From Microbacterium sp. AK009 (GTDB lineage: Bacteria > Actinomycetota > Actinomycetes > Actinomycetales > Microbacteriaceae): DNA of 64,000 bases. The stretch is taken from assembly GCF_013410955.1 (NCBI RefSeq), contig NZ_JACCCG010000004.1:372001-436000 (forward strand), given 5' to 3'. The position numbers and the translations under genes are program-made. The notes beneath the pieces were generated by a model that saw nothing but the letters and a program-made list of their open reading frames with translations, made no database searches and was not told where the DNA came from. Shown in pieces: positions 18,556 through 26,587 of the stretch; position 1 is the first letter of the stretch; each line of letters begins with the position of its first letter.

Positions 18556-18561
18556 GATAAT
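18556..18561 (+). promoter_or_regulatory. -10 hexamer GATAAT for the kinase/regulator operon
   Basis: Seven bases upstream of the kinase GTG, giving a probable leaderless mRNA. A GC-rich inverted repeat, GCCCCC (18534-18539) with GGGGGC (18550-18555), directly precedes it and may terminate fumC transcription. Confidence 0.55.
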
Positions 18562-18568
18562 CAACAGC

Positions 18569-20041
18569 GTGGTCCGTATCCCCCGCCCGCTGTCGGCGAG
18601 AACGCGCATCCTCGCGGCCGTCCTCGCCGTCGCGTGCGTCGGGTTGACCCTGGTAGGCAGCGTGACCTTCCTCGTTCAGCGGGAGATGGTGCTGAGCGAG
18701 ATCGATGACCGGCTGGAAGGGCAGGCCGGGAGTCTGCTCTCCGTCGCGGAGTCCGAAGACGACGTCGCCCAGATCGACGACTTCGCCACGGTGGAGGAGT
18801 TCCTGCGCGCGGCGATGGACCGCACGGTGCCCTCCCGCAACGAGGCCGCTCTCGCGATCCTCGACGGTACGACCCTCATCGGTCCGGGCGTGGACTCGGG
18901 CATCGACATCTCCGCAGACGACGCCTTCATCGCGCGCGTCCTCAGCGGCGTGGAGCGCGGTGTCGCCGTCGCCCCGACGACGGCGGTCACACCCGCGGGG
19001 ACCCTGCGCTACATCGCCGTTCCGGTGTCGCTGCCGGCCGACCCTTCGAGGGGCGTCGTGGTGCGGTCGGTCGAGCTCGGGGCGGCGCTTCGTCCGGTGG
19101 CCTCGGCGCTCGTCACTTACGGCATCACCGCGGTCGCCGTGCTCGCGGCGATCGGGGTGGTCGGGTGGTTCGTCACCGGCCGGCTGCTCTCCCCCATTCG
19201 CCGGCTCCGCGAGACCGCCGACGCCATCACCCTCACCGACCTGTCCCCTCGCCTTCCGGCCGAGGGCACCGACGACATCTCCGACCTCAACCGCACCGTC
19301 AACTCCATGCTCGACCGCCTCGAGGGTTCTGTCGACGTGCAGCGCCAGCTCCTGGACGACGTCCGACACGAGCTGAAGACGCCGATCACGATCGTTCGCG
19401 GACACCTGGAGATGATGAACCCGAGGGATGTCTCGGACGTCACCTCGGCGCGGGAGATCAGCATCGCCGAGCTCGACAGGATGACCCGACTTGTCGAGGA
19501 CATCGACCTCCTGGCTGCGGTCGAGGGCGACTCCTTCGCGATGGGCGAGGTCGACCTGGCCCTCCTCACCGCCCGGATCGGCGAACTCGTGGCGGTGATC
19601 CCGGGGCACCGGTGGCGGATCGACGAGGTCGCCGAGGGCACGATCCCGGGCGACGCCGACCGGCTGCTCCAGGCGTGGCTCCAACTCGCCGACAACGCCG
19701 CGAAGTACACCCCCGCCGGTTCGCCGATCGAGCTGGGGAGCACCTGGGATGCCGCGGGCACGCGGCTGTACGTGCGAGATCACGGCAGCGGCATCCCTCC
19801 GGCCTTCCGGCACCGGATCTTCCGCCGCTTCGATCGCGCCGACGGTGCCAGACTGGCCGGGGGTTCGGGTCTGGGGCTCGCCATCGTCGACGCGATCGCG
19901 AAAGGCCACGACGGCTACTGCGCGGTCACCGATACCCCCGGCGGCGGGGCCACCTTCACCATTCACGTCCCCCCGGCGACGGCGGAGCTTCCCGCTCCGG
20001 TGCGCGCGGGCGACGTGCTGCAGCGGGAGTCCAGCACATGA
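18569..20041 (+). CDS. sensor histidine kinase
   Basis: A 490-residue membrane kinase. Helix one is about 12-34, an extracytoplasmic sensor domain spans about 35-180, helix two about 183-203, then a HAMP linker. The phosphoacceptor is His267 in LLDDVRHELKTPIT, the N box has Asn376 in LADNAAKYTP, and the G boxes are VRDHGSGIPP and GGSGLGLAIV. The stimulus is unknown. Order is unusual: the kinase gene precedes its regulator, whose ATG overlaps the kinase stop (ATGA). Confidence 0.95.
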   Translation: MVRIPRPLSARTRILAAVLAVACVGLTLVGSVTFLVQREMVLSEIDDRLEGQAGSLLSVAESEDDVAQIDDFATVEEFLRAAMDRTVPSRNEAALAILDGTTLIGPGVDSGIDISADDAFIARVLSGVERGVAVAPTTAVTPAGTLRYIAVPVSLPADPSRGVVVRSVELGAALRPVASALVTYGITAVAVLAAIGVVGWFVTGRLLSPIRRLRETADAITLTDLSPRLPAEGTDDISDLNRTVNSMLDRLEGSVDVQRQLLDDVRHELKTPITIVRGHLEMMNPRDVSDVTSAREISIAELDRMTRLVEDIDLLAAVEGDSFAMGEVDLALLTARIGELVAVIPGHRWRIDEVAEGTIPGDADRLLQAWLQLADNAAKYTPAGSPIELGSTWDAAGTRLYVRDHGSGIPPAFRHRIFRRFDRADGARLAGGSGLGLAIVDAIAKGHDGYCAVTDTPGGGATFTIHVPPATAELPAPVRAGDVLQRESST

Positions 20042-20694
20042 CGACGATCCTCATCGCCGAAGACGAACCGCGCATCGCCGCCTTCGTCAGCCGGGGCCTG
20101 GAGAATGCCGGCTTCACGACCCTCCTCGTCGCCGATGGCGGCGAGGCGCTCACCGTCGCGCTCCGCGACGGTGTGGATCTCGTCCTGCTGGATGTCGGGC
20201 TTCCGACGATGGACGGTTTCGAGGTGCTGCGCGAGCTGCGCGCGCGAGGATCGTCCGTCCCCGTGATCATGCTGACGGCCCGCACGAGCACCCGCGACAC
20301 CGTCGAGGGACTCGACGCCGGGGCGAACGACTACGTCCGAAAGCCCTTCACTTTCGAGGAGCTGCTGGCGAGGGTGCGTTCGCGCCTGCGCGAGAACCCC
20401 ATGCCTGCGGGGATGACGCTGCGTCACGGCGATGTGATGCTCGATCTGCTCGGCCGTCGCGCCACGGTGGCCGGCGACGAGGTCGAACTCTCGGCGCGCG
20501 AGTTCGCGCTGGCCGAGCAGTTCCTGCGCAGCCCCGGCCGGGTCCTCAGTCGCGAGCAGCTGCTCAGCCGCGTGTGGTCGCTGGACTTCGACCCGGGGTC
20601 GAACGTCGTCGACGTCTACGTCCGTTACCTTCGTGCCAAGCTCGGCGCCCATCACATCGTCACCGTCCGGGGTGCGGGCTACCGCTGGGAGTGA
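20038..20694 (+). CDS. OmpR-family response regulator
   Basis: A 218-residue regulator. The receiver domain has the acidic pair in IAEDEP (Asp9), phosphoacceptor Asp52 in LLDVGLP, Thr80 and Lys102 in VRKPF. The C-terminal winged helix (about 125-218) has LSAREFALAEQFLRSPGRV and NVVDVYVRYLRAKL. Partner of the kinase immediately upstream. The transcript likely ends at the hairpins 9 bases downstream. Confidence 0.96.
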   Translation: MTTILIAEDEPRIAAFVSRGLENAGFTTLLVADGGEALTVALRDGVDLVLLDVGLPTMDGFEVLRELRARGSSVPVIMLTARTSTRDTVEGLDAGANDYVRKPFTFEELLARVRSRLRENPMPAGMTLRHGDVMLDLLGRRATVAGDEVELSAREFALAEQFLRSPGRVLSREQLLSRVWSLDFDPGSNVVDVYVRYLRAKLGAHHIVTVRGAGYRWE

Positions 20695-20699
20695 CACGT

Positions 20700-20802
20700 G
20701 AGAGCCCCCGGCGTTGGGGGAACACCGGGGGCTAGATCCGGGTTGGGGGCCCGGTCACCGGCCGCGTGCGATTTGGGGGATTCGCGGCCGTGTCCCCCAT
20801 GG
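20700..20802 (-). ncRNA. three-hairpin element with C-rich loops, 6C RNA-like candidate
   Basis: Read on the minus strand this segment folds into three consecutive hairpins, each showing CCCCCAA in its loop: stem 20760-20789 (GGCCGCG/CGCGGCC), stem 20738-20754 (CCGGG/CCCGG, loop exactly CCCCCAA) and stem 20703-20733 (AGCCCCCGG/CCGGGGGCT, with an inner GTT/AAC). The C-runs recur every 29-30 bases. The actinobacterial 6C RNA has two stem-loops with C-run loops, and the last GC-rich stem would serve as terminator. Runs here are five C, not six, and no promoter is evident, so the assignment is tentative. The plus-strand reading can equally terminate the response-regulator operon. Confidence 0.55.
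20703..20733. terminator. GC-rich hairpin between convergent response regulator and phoH
   Basis: A 9-bp perfect stem (AGCCCCCGG/CCGGGGGCT) begins 9 bases after the response-regulator stop. It has no T-run on the plus strand. It probably works in both directions and is also the last hairpin of the RNA candidate. Confidence 0.6.
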
Positions 20803-20872
20803 TGGCAGACCGGCCGCGCTCACCGGCACTGCGGCAGATGAGACTCTTCTCACGTTGGGAGACGGCGACCGC

Positions 20873-22228
20873 TCACGCCAGCTCGCCCGCCTCCAGGAGA
20901 TCCGTCACCAGCGCGGCGATGGCGGACCGCTCCGAACGGGTGAGGGTGACGTGACCGAACAGGTCATGGCCCTTCAGCGTCTCGATCACCGAGGCGATGC
21001 CGTCGTGGCGCCCCACCCGGAGGTTGTCCCGCTGACCGACGTCGTGGGTGAGGACCACGCGCGAATGCTGGCCGATGCGACTGAGCACCGTCAGCAGCAC
21101 GTTGCGCTCCAGCGACTGCGCCTCGTCGACGATCACGAAGGCATCGTGGAGGGAGCGACCGCGGATGTGGGTGAGCGGGAGCACCTCGAGGATGCCGCGC
21201 TGGATCACCTCCTCGATCACATTCGACGACACGACGGAACCGAGGGTGTCGAACACCGCCTGACCCCAGGGGTTCATCTTCTCCGCCTGGTCGCCGGGGA
21301 GGTAGCCCAGCTCCTGGCCCCCGACGGCGAACAAGGGCCGGAAGACGATGATCCGCTTCTGCTGCTGACGCTCCAGGACCGCCTCGAGTCCCGCGCACAG
21401 GGCGAGCGCGGACTTCCCCGTTCCCGCTCGCCCTCCGAGCGACACGATGCCCACGTCGGGGTCGAGAAGCAGGTCGATCGCGATCCGCTGCTCGGCCGAT
21501 CGCCCATGCAGGCCGAAGGCGTCGCGGTCGCCCCGCACGAGCCGGAAGGCCCCGTCGCCGGTCACCCGGCCGAGGGCGGAGCCGCGCTCGGAGTGGATGA
21601 TGAGCCCGGTGTTGACGGGCAGCCCGTGCACGGCGTCGGCGGTGGCGACCTCGCTCTCGTAGAGGTCGCTGACTTCGTCGCCGGACAGGTCGATGGCGGC
21701 GATGCCGGTCCAGCCGGAGTCCACGGCCTGCTCGGCGAGATACTCCTCCGCCACGATGCCGAGCGAGGCGGCCTTCACGCGCATCGGGAGGTCTTTGGAC
21801 ACGACGGTGACATCCTGACCGTCCTGGGCCAGATGCATGGCGACGGCGAGGATGCGGGTGTCGTTGTCGCCCAGGCGCATTCCCGAGGGCAGGACCGTCG
21901 GATCGGTGTTGTTCAGCTCCACCCGGAGCGTTCCTCCCGCTCCCACCGGAACGGGGAAGTCCAGACGCCCGTGCTCGATGCGCAGCTCGTCGAGATGGCG
22001 CAGCGCCTGCCGGGCGAAGTAACCGATCTCGGGATCGTGACGCTTCTTCTCCAGCTCCGTGATCACCACCACCGGGATGACGATGCTGTGCTCGGCGAAC
22101 CGGAAGAACGCGCGCGGATCACTCAGCAGCACCGACGTGTCCAGGACGTACGTGCGCAGATCCTGCGACAGCGTGTCCTCGTCGATGTACTGCTCGCGGC
22201 GCTGGTCGTGCGGTGCTCGTGTGGTCAC
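20873..22228 (-). CDS. PhoH-family ATPase with N-terminal PIN domain
   Basis: A 451-residue PhoH2-type protein. The PIN ribonuclease domain (about 22-160) starts with [12 protein letters not shown] and has acidic residues in [10 protein letters not shown] and [10 protein letters not shown]. The PhoH ATPase domain has Walker [10 protein letters not shown] (about 265-273) and Walker [13 protein letters not shown]. Mycobacterial PhoH2 proteins unwind and cut RNA; that role is inferred here. The GTG is chosen because CAGGAG lies 6 bases upstream; another GTG nine codons earlier lacks this. Convergent with the response regulator. Confidence 0.93.
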   Translation of the reverse strand: MTTRAPHDQRREQYIDEDTLSQDLRTYVLDTSVLLSDPRAFFRFAEHSIVIPVVVITELEKKRHDPEIGYFARQALRHLDELRIEHGRLDFPVPVGAGGTLRVELNNTDPTVLPSGMRLGDNDTRILAVAMHLAQDGQDVTVVSKDLPMRVKAASLGIVAEEYLAEQAVDSGWTGIAAIDLSGDEVSDLYESEVATADAVHGLPVNTGLIIHSERGSALGRVTGDGAFRLVRGDRDAFGLHGRSAEQRIAIDLLLDPDVGIVSLGGRAGTGKSALALCAGLEAVLERQQQKRIIVFRPLFAVGGQELGYLPGDQAEKMNPWGQAVFDTLGSVVSSNVIEEVIQRGILEVLPLTHIRGRSLHDAFVIVDEAQSLERNVLLTVLSRIGQHSRVVLTHDVGQRDNLRVGRHDGIASVIETLKGHDLFGHVTLTRSERSAIAALVTDLLEAGELA

Positions 22229-22310
22229 AACCCACTCCTGCCCCGGGCGTGTCACCCGGCAGTCTCGAGTCGACCGTGGGTCACGAGTCGCGATCCGAAA
22301 GGCCGACCCG

Positions 22311-22329
22311 ACCGGGCACCTTGCCCGGT
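22311..22329. terminator. 8-bp stem, 3-base loop hairpin downstream of uppS
   Basis: ACCGGGCA and TGCCCGGT enclose the loop CCT. It sits in the 213-base gap between uppS and phoH, 113 bases past the uppS stop. It could end uppS transcription or lie in the phoH leader. No T-run, so weakly supported. I see nothing else in this gap. Confidence 0.35.
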
Positions 22330-22441
22330 GAGATGAAGGTACGACGGTTCCGGGGCCTGCGGGTCGCAGACACGCTGTCGGTGGGTTACGGGCAGATGAA
22401 GTTCTGCGAACGCGCCGGCGGTGAGGAGGCGACCGCTCCGC

Positions 22442-23221
22442 TCACCGACCGAAGCGCCGATCGCGGCGGGCGAAGTCGCGCACGGCTCGGAGGAGATCGA
22501 CTTCGCGGAGGTCGGGACCCAGGGCCTCGACGAAGTAGAACTCGCTGTGCGCGCTCTGCCACAGCAGGAAGTCGCTCAGGCGCTGCTCACCCGAGGTGCG
22601 GATCACCAGGTCGGGATCGGGCTGCCCGCCGGTGTAGAGGTGTTCGCCGATCTGCTCGGGGGTCAGGCTCGCCGCCAGCTCCTCCAGAGATCCGCCCTCG
22701 CGATCGTGCGTGGCGATGATGGAGCGCACGGCGTCGACGATCTCGCTGCGCCCGCCGTAGCCGACGGCGAGGTTCACGTGCAGACCCCCGTGGCCGCGGG
22801 TGCGCTCCTCGGCCAGCCCCAGGACGTCGGCGAGCTCGGCAGGGAGCAGATCAGCGCGACCGACGTGCTGCACCCGCCAGTCGCGCTCGTGGGAGAGCTC
22901 GTGGGCGAGTTCGGCGATGATCTCCAGCAGATCGGTCAGCTCGCGGGAGTCGCGCCGGCGGAGGTTGTCGGTGGAGAGCAGGTAGAGCGAGACGACTTTG
23001 ACGCCGATATCGTCGCACCAGCGCAGGAACTCCCGCATCTTCGCCGCTCCGGCACGGTGGCCGTGGGCCGCGGAGTCGTACCCGAGCTGCCGCGCCCACC
23101 TCCGGTTCCCGTCGATCATCATCGCGATGTGATGAGGCACGACATCGGGTGTGAGGCTGCGACGCAGCCGGGAGATGTACAGCCGGTAGAGCGGCCCCCG
23201 CCCCTCGTCCGTCGCACTCAC
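22442..23221 (-). CDS. uppS: isoprenyl transferase (undecaprenyl diphosphate synthase family)
   Basis: A 259-residue cis-prenyltransferase that extends allylic diphosphates with IPP for the cell-wall lipid carrier. Conserved regions: HIAMMIDGNRRWAR with the catalytic Asp, GHRAGAAKMREFLRWC, SLYLLSTDNLRR, LAVGYGGRSEIVDA, and the C-terminal PDPDLVIRTSGEQRLSDFLL plus QSAHSEFYF. Chain length cannot be told from sequence. GTG start, 6 bases after TAGCGT; divergent from the hemolysin III-like gene. Confidence 0.96.
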   Translation of the reverse strand: MSATDEGRGPLYRLYISRLRRSLTPDVVPHHIAMMIDGNRRWARQLGYDSAAHGHRAGAAKMREFLRWCDDIGVKVVSLYLLSTDNLRRRDSRELTDLLEIIAELAHELSHERDWRVQHVGRADLLPAELADVLGLAEERTRGHGGLHVNLAVGYGGRSEIVDAVRSIIATHDREGGSLEELAASLTPEQIGEHLYTGGQPDPDLVIRTSGEQRLSDFLLWQSAHSEFYFVEALGPDLREVDLLRAVRDFARRDRRFGR

Positions 23222-23227
23222 ACATCT

Positions 23228-23233
23228 ACGCTA
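23228..23233 (-). promoter_or_regulatory. -10 hexamer TAGCGT for uppS
   Basis: Six bases before the uppS GTG; leaderless spacing. Confidence 0.45.
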
Positions 23234-23299
23234 CTCCCGAGATCGCGCCGTTCGTGCCCGCCCTGCGCTCTCGTGCGTCCGACGGCATGCGCAGCGCCG

Positions 23300-23305
23300 T
23301 ACCCT
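23300..23305 (+). promoter_or_regulatory. -10 hexamer TACCCT for the hemolysin III-like gene
   Basis: Seven bases before the ATG. GGGAGG directly abuts the ATG and is too close for normal Shine-Dalgarno use. Confidence 0.45.
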
Positions 23306-23312
23306 TGGGAGG

Positions 23313-24047
23313 ATGACCCCCAGCCCGGACACCGACCTCTCGCCCGACGGACCGGACATGCCGCAGCTGCCCCTGCTGGACGCCGCAGCGGTCGACGCCC
23401 ACACCCAGGTGAAGCCGACCTGGCGCGGTTGGATCCACGCGGGAACCTTCCCGGTGGCGATCGCCGCCGGCATCCTTCTCATCGTCCTCGCCGACGGCGC
23501 GGCGGCCAAGTGGTCCTCCGCCGTCTTCATGGCCACCTCACTGCTGCTCTTCGGCAACTCCGCGCTCTACCACCGCTTCGACTGGTCACCGCGCACGAAG
23601 GTCGTACTCAAACGCATCGATCACGCGAACATCCTGCTGCTCATCGCCGGCACCTACACCCCCATCGCGGTCCTGGCGCTGCCGACCGGGAAGGCGGTCC
23701 TCCTGCTCTCCCTCGTCTGGGGCGGAGCGATCCTGGGGATCCTGTTCCGGGTGTTCTGGATCCACGCTCCGCGCTGGCTGTACGTCGCCCTCTACCTGGT
23801 GCTCGGCTGGGCGGCGGTGATGTACTTCGTCGATCTCCTCGCCGCCAACGCCGCCATGATGGTGCTCGTCGTCGTGGGCGGTCTGCTCTACACCGCCGGT
23901 GCCGTCGTCTACGCCCTCAAACGCCCCAACCCCTGGCCCGGGCACTTCGGGTTCCACGAGATCTTCCACGTCTGCACGGTGCTGGCCTTCCTCTGCCACT
24001 GGACGGCGTGCCTGCTCATCGCGCTGGCGCCGGCCTACCACGCCTGA
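23313..24047 (+). CDS. hemolysin III / YqfA-family membrane protein
   Basis: A 244-residue protein with seven membrane helices of the PAQR/hemolysin III family. Family signatures are FGNSALYHRFDW, RIDHANILLLIAGTYTP and FHEIFHVCTVLAFLCHW, carrying the conserved His and Asp residues of the metal site. The role in bacteria is uncertain; lipid or membrane homeostasis is suggested for relatives. The stop codon lies within a perfect hairpin shared with the convergent small gene. Confidence 0.93.
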   Translation: MTPSPDTDLSPDGPDMPQLPLLDAAAVDAHTQVKPTWRGWIHAGTFPVAIAAGILLIVLADGAAAKWSSAVFMATSLLLFGNSALYHRFDWSPRTKVVLKRIDHANILLLIAGTYTPIAVLALPTGKAVLLLSLVWGGAILGILFRVFWIHAPRWLYVALYLVLGWAAVMYFVDLLAANAAMMVLVVVGGLLYTAGAVVYALKRPNPWPGHFGFHEIFHVCTVLAFLCHWTACLLIALAPAYHA

Positions 24048-24058
24048 GGCGCTCAGGC
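24042..24058. terminator. perfect hairpin spanning both stop codons of convergent genes
   Basis: GCCTGAG (24042-24048) pairs with CTCAGGC (24052-24058) around a 3-base loop. Both stops are inside the stem. It may be a short bidirectional terminator; no T-run follows. Confidence 0.4.
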
Positions 24059-24292
24059 CCGGCCGTCGTCGTCGCGCATCTGCTCCTCGGCATCGAGCTG
24101 CTCGTTGATCTCACCGCGGATCCGCGCTCGGCGGATGCGACGCATCATGTCCCAGACCAGGAACACGACCGCGAGCGCGATGAACGCGATCACCGCGAAA
24201 CCCACCGGGCCGGGAGTGACGAGGTCGGGATCGACCGTCGGAACCGGCGAGGGGGTGGCGGCCGCGACGAGCGTCACGAGAGCGTGCTGCAT
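24053..24292 (-). CDS. small membrane protein, unknown function
   Basis: A 79-residue protein: N-terminal hydrophobic stretch with PSPVPTVDPDLVTPGP, one strong membrane helix (VGFAVIAFIALAVVFLVWDM, about 30-49), then a basic RRIRRARIRGE and an acidic tail. Its ATG follows GAGAGGACATC. Similar small proteins are frequent in Microbacteriaceae; no named family recognised. Confidence 0.75.
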   Translation of the reverse strand: MQHALVTLVAAATPSPVPTVDPDLVTPGPVGFAVIAFIALAVVFLVWDMMRRIRRARIRGEINEQLDAEEQMRDDDGRA

Positions 24293-24358
24293 GATGTCCT
24301 CTCGGGGCGTGGGAGCGCTTAGCCTGGGATCACCAGCCTAGACGCCCCGAAGAAGGAC

Positions 24359-24751
24359 ATGACGACTCACCAGATCCTCGACGAACGCTACGGCCGCACC
24401 CGTTCCCGCGCGCCGCGCTGGCTGATCGCCGCGGGCATCGGCGTAGCTGCCGCGGTGGTCATCGGCGCCGGATGGATGACGGTGGCAGGCGCTCTGGACG
24501 ACGTCGACGTCCGCACCACCGGATTCCAGCTCGTGGACGACACCTCCGTCCGCATCGACTTCCAGGTCACGGCGCCCGCCGGGCGCGGGGTCGCATGTGC
24601 GCTGGAGGCGCAGGACGCCGATCACGGCGTCGTTGGCTGGAAAGTCATCACCCTCAGCGAGACCGACGGCACCCCGCGGGCGTTCCAGGAGACCATTCCC
24701 ACCGTCGCCGAGGCGACGACCGGTTTGGTCAACTCCTGCTGGGTGACGTAA
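24359..24751 (+). CDS. DUF4307 membrane-anchored protein
   Basis: A 130-residue protein with N-terminal LDERYGRTRSR, a membrane helix at about 22-45, and an extracytoplasmic beta-rich domain with DDTSVRIDFQVTAPAGRGVACAL ending in NSCWVT, shown here in part. It fits DUF4307, an actinobacterial family of unknown role often next to greA. AAGGAC precedes the ATG. Confidence 0.85.
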   Translation: MTTHQILDERYGRTRSRAPRWLIAAGIGVAAAVVIGAGWMTVAGALDDVDVRTTGFQLVDDTSVRIDFQVTAPAGRGVACALEAQDADHGVVGWKVITLSETDGTPRAFQETIPTVAEATTGLVNSCWVT

Positions 24752-24772
24752 TCTGTCGGGACGACTCGAAGG

Positions 24773-24801
24773 GACGCCCTGGCCAGCGCCGGGGCGTCTT
24801 T
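24773..24801 (+). terminator. intrinsic terminator between the DUF4307 gene and greA
   Basis: GACGCCC (24773-24779) pairs with GGGCGTC (24792-24798), followed by TTT. It separates the DUF4307 gene from greA, 32 bases before the greA start, or could attenuate greA. Confidence 0.55.
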
Positions 24802-24832
24802 GCATACCAGCCGACGACCGAAGGAGACGAAC

Positions 24833-25324
24833 GTGACTGGCGAAGCCCCGGTGACCTTCCTGACCCAGGACGCCTACGACCGTCTCGCCGCCGAGCTCGA
24901 GCACCTCTCGACCACCGGCCGCGAAGAGATCGCCAAGCGCATCGAAGCCGCGCGTGAGGAGGGCGACCTCAAGGAGAACGGCGGCTACCACGCGGCCAAG
25001 GACGAGCAGGGCAAGCAGGAGGCCCGCATCCGGACGCTGAAGCAGCTGCTCAAGGACGCCAAGGTCGGCGAGGCCCCCCAGAGTACGGGCGTGGTCGAAT
25101 CGGGAACCGTCGTGACGGCGATCGTCGCCGGCGGCGAGGAGGTGTTCCTCCTCGGCAACCGTGAGATCGCCGCGGGTTCCGAGCTCGACGTCTACAGCGA
25201 AGCCTCCCCGCTCGGCGCGGCCATCCTGGGCCTGGCGGAAGGCGAGAAGACCACATACACCGCACCCAACGGTCGCGAGATCGCGGTGGATATCGTCAAG
25301 GTCGAGACGTACTCGGGGCAGTGA
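24833..25324 (+). CDS. greA: transcription elongation factor GreA
   Basis: A 163-residue GreA that enters the RNA polymerase channel to stimulate cleavage of backtracked RNA. The N-terminal coiled coil (about 10-80) contains LTQDAYDRLAAELEHL and the tip EEGDLKENGGYHAAKDEQ with its acidic residues; the C-terminal FKBP-like domain has SPLGAAILGLAEGE. GTG start, preceded by AAGGAGACG. Convergent with ilvA. Confidence 0.97.
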   Translation: MTGEAPVTFLTQDAYDRLAAELEHLSTTGREEIAKRIEAAREEGDLKENGGYHAAKDEQGKQEARIRTLKQLLKDAKVGEAPQSTGVVESGTVVTAIVAGGEEVFLLGNREIAAGSELDVYSEASPLGAAILGLAEGEKTTYTAPNGREIAVDIVKVETYSGQ

Positions 25325-25339
25325 GCCCCTCGCCGCGGC

Positions 25340-26587
25340 TCAGTCGACGGCGATCGTCGGGACGAAGCCGGCGTCGGTGAGCATCTGCATCACATGCGCG
25401 CGGTGATCCTCTCCCCGCGTCTCCACGCTCAGCTGCAGGATCACCTCGCTGATCTGCAGCCCCTGGCCGTGCCGCGTGTGCAGCACCTCGATGACGTTCG
25501 CCCCCGCCTGGGCGAGCACCTCGGACACCCGGGCGAGCTGGCCCGGGCGGTCGGGAAGCGGAATGCGCAGGGTCATGTACCGGCCCGACGCGGCCAGGCC
25601 GTGGGCGACCACCCGCTGCAGCAGCAGCGGGTCGATGTTGCCGCCGGAGAGGATCGCGATCGTCGGCCCGCCGGATCGGATCTTGCCCGCCAGGATCGCG
25701 GCGACACCGGCCGCACCCCCCGGCTCGACGACCTGCTTCGCCCGCTCGAGAAGGACGAGGATGGCACGGGCGATGTCGTCGTCGGTCACGGTGACGATCT
25801 CGTCCACGAGATCACGGATCATCGCGAATGGGACATCGCCGGGGCGCGCCACGGCGATGCCGTCGGCGATCGTCGGTCGAGAGGGCGCGCTGACCGGATG
25901 CCCCGCGGCCAACGACGGCGGGTAGCCGGCCGCGTTCTCGGCCTGAACCCCGATGATGCGGATGCGACGACCCTCCGCCGCTGCACGAGCCTTCATGGCG
26001 GCGGCGACGCCGGCGACGAGTCCCCCGCCGCCGACGCACACCACCACGGTCTCGACGTCGGGGAGATCGTGGTGCAGTTCCAGTCCCAGAGTCCCCTGAC
26101 CGAGGATGATGTCGCGATGGTCGAACGGGTGGATGAGGACCGCGCCGGTCCGCTCCGCGAATTCCGCGGCCAGGCGCAGCGGCGTCTCCACCGTCTCCCC
26201 CTCGAGGATGACGTCGGCACCGTACCCGCGGGTGGCCAGGAGCTTGGGCACGGGAACGCCCAGCGGCATGAAGATGGTGGCGGGGATCCCGAGCTTCTGC
26301 GCGGCCAGCGCCACACCTTGCGCATGGTTGCCCGCCGACGCCGCCACGACGCCCCGGGCCCGCTCCTGCGCGGTCAGCCGGGAGAGGCGGTAGGTCGCGC
26401 CGCGGATCTTGAACGACCCCGTGCGCTGCAGGTTCTCCAGCTTCAGGTACGTCGGGACGCCCAGGAGGTCGGTGAGGTGCTGAGACTCCTCGAGCGGGGT
26501 GTGCGCGGCCACACCGCGCAACGCCGCCGCCGCGTCCTCGAATTCAGCGAGCGTCGGGATGCCGGCGGCGATCGTCGGGATGCTCAC
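25340..26587 (-). CDS. ilvA: threonine ammonia-lyase (threonine dehydratase)
   Basis: A 415-residue PLP enzyme converting threonine to 2-oxobutanoate and ammonia, first step to isoleucine or in threonine breakdown. The PLP lysine is Lys60 in TGSFKIRGA; CVGGGGLVAG binds the cofactor phosphate; SGGNID follows. A single ACT-type regulatory domain occupies about 330-415 (LRIPLPDRPGQLARVSEVLA). That makes it shorter than two-ACT biosynthetic IlvA. GTG start overlaps the stop of the upstream permease (GTGA) and also has GGAG upstream. Confidence 0.95.
   Translation of the reverse strand: MSIPTIAAGIPTLAEFEDAAAALRGVAAHTPLEESQHLTDLLGVPTYLKLENLQRTGSFKIRGATYRLSRLTAQERARGVVAASAGNHAQGVALAAQKLGIPATIFMPLGVPVPKLLATRGYGADVILEGETVETPLRLAAEFAERTGAVLIHPFDHRDIILGQGTLGLELHHDLPDVETVVVCVGGGGLVAGVAAAMKARAAAEGRRIRIIGVQAENAAGYPPSLAAGHPVSAPSRPTIADGIAVARPGDVPFAMIRDLVDEIVTVTDDDIARAILVLLERAKQVVEPGGAAGVAAILAGKIRSGGPTIAILSGGNIDPLLLQRVVAHGLAASGRYMTLRIPLPDRPGQLARVSEVLAQAGANVIEVLHTRHGQGLQISEVILQLSVETRGEDHRAHVMQMLTDAGFVPTIAVD

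Noticed and set aside
17018..19966. A 2.9-kb minus-strand open frame opposite fumC and a kinase
   Set aside because: Both sense genes have complete family motifs; the antisense product shows none.
22333..22440. Short plus-strand frame [20 protein letters not shown] between phoH and uppS
   Set aside because: It runs out of frame into uppS antisense, has no ribosome site and no recognisable features.
25323..25341. GAGCC/GGCTC hairpin at the greA-ilvA junction
   Set aside because: Five base pairs with a 9-base loop and no T-run; not distinguishable from chance in GC-rich DNA.
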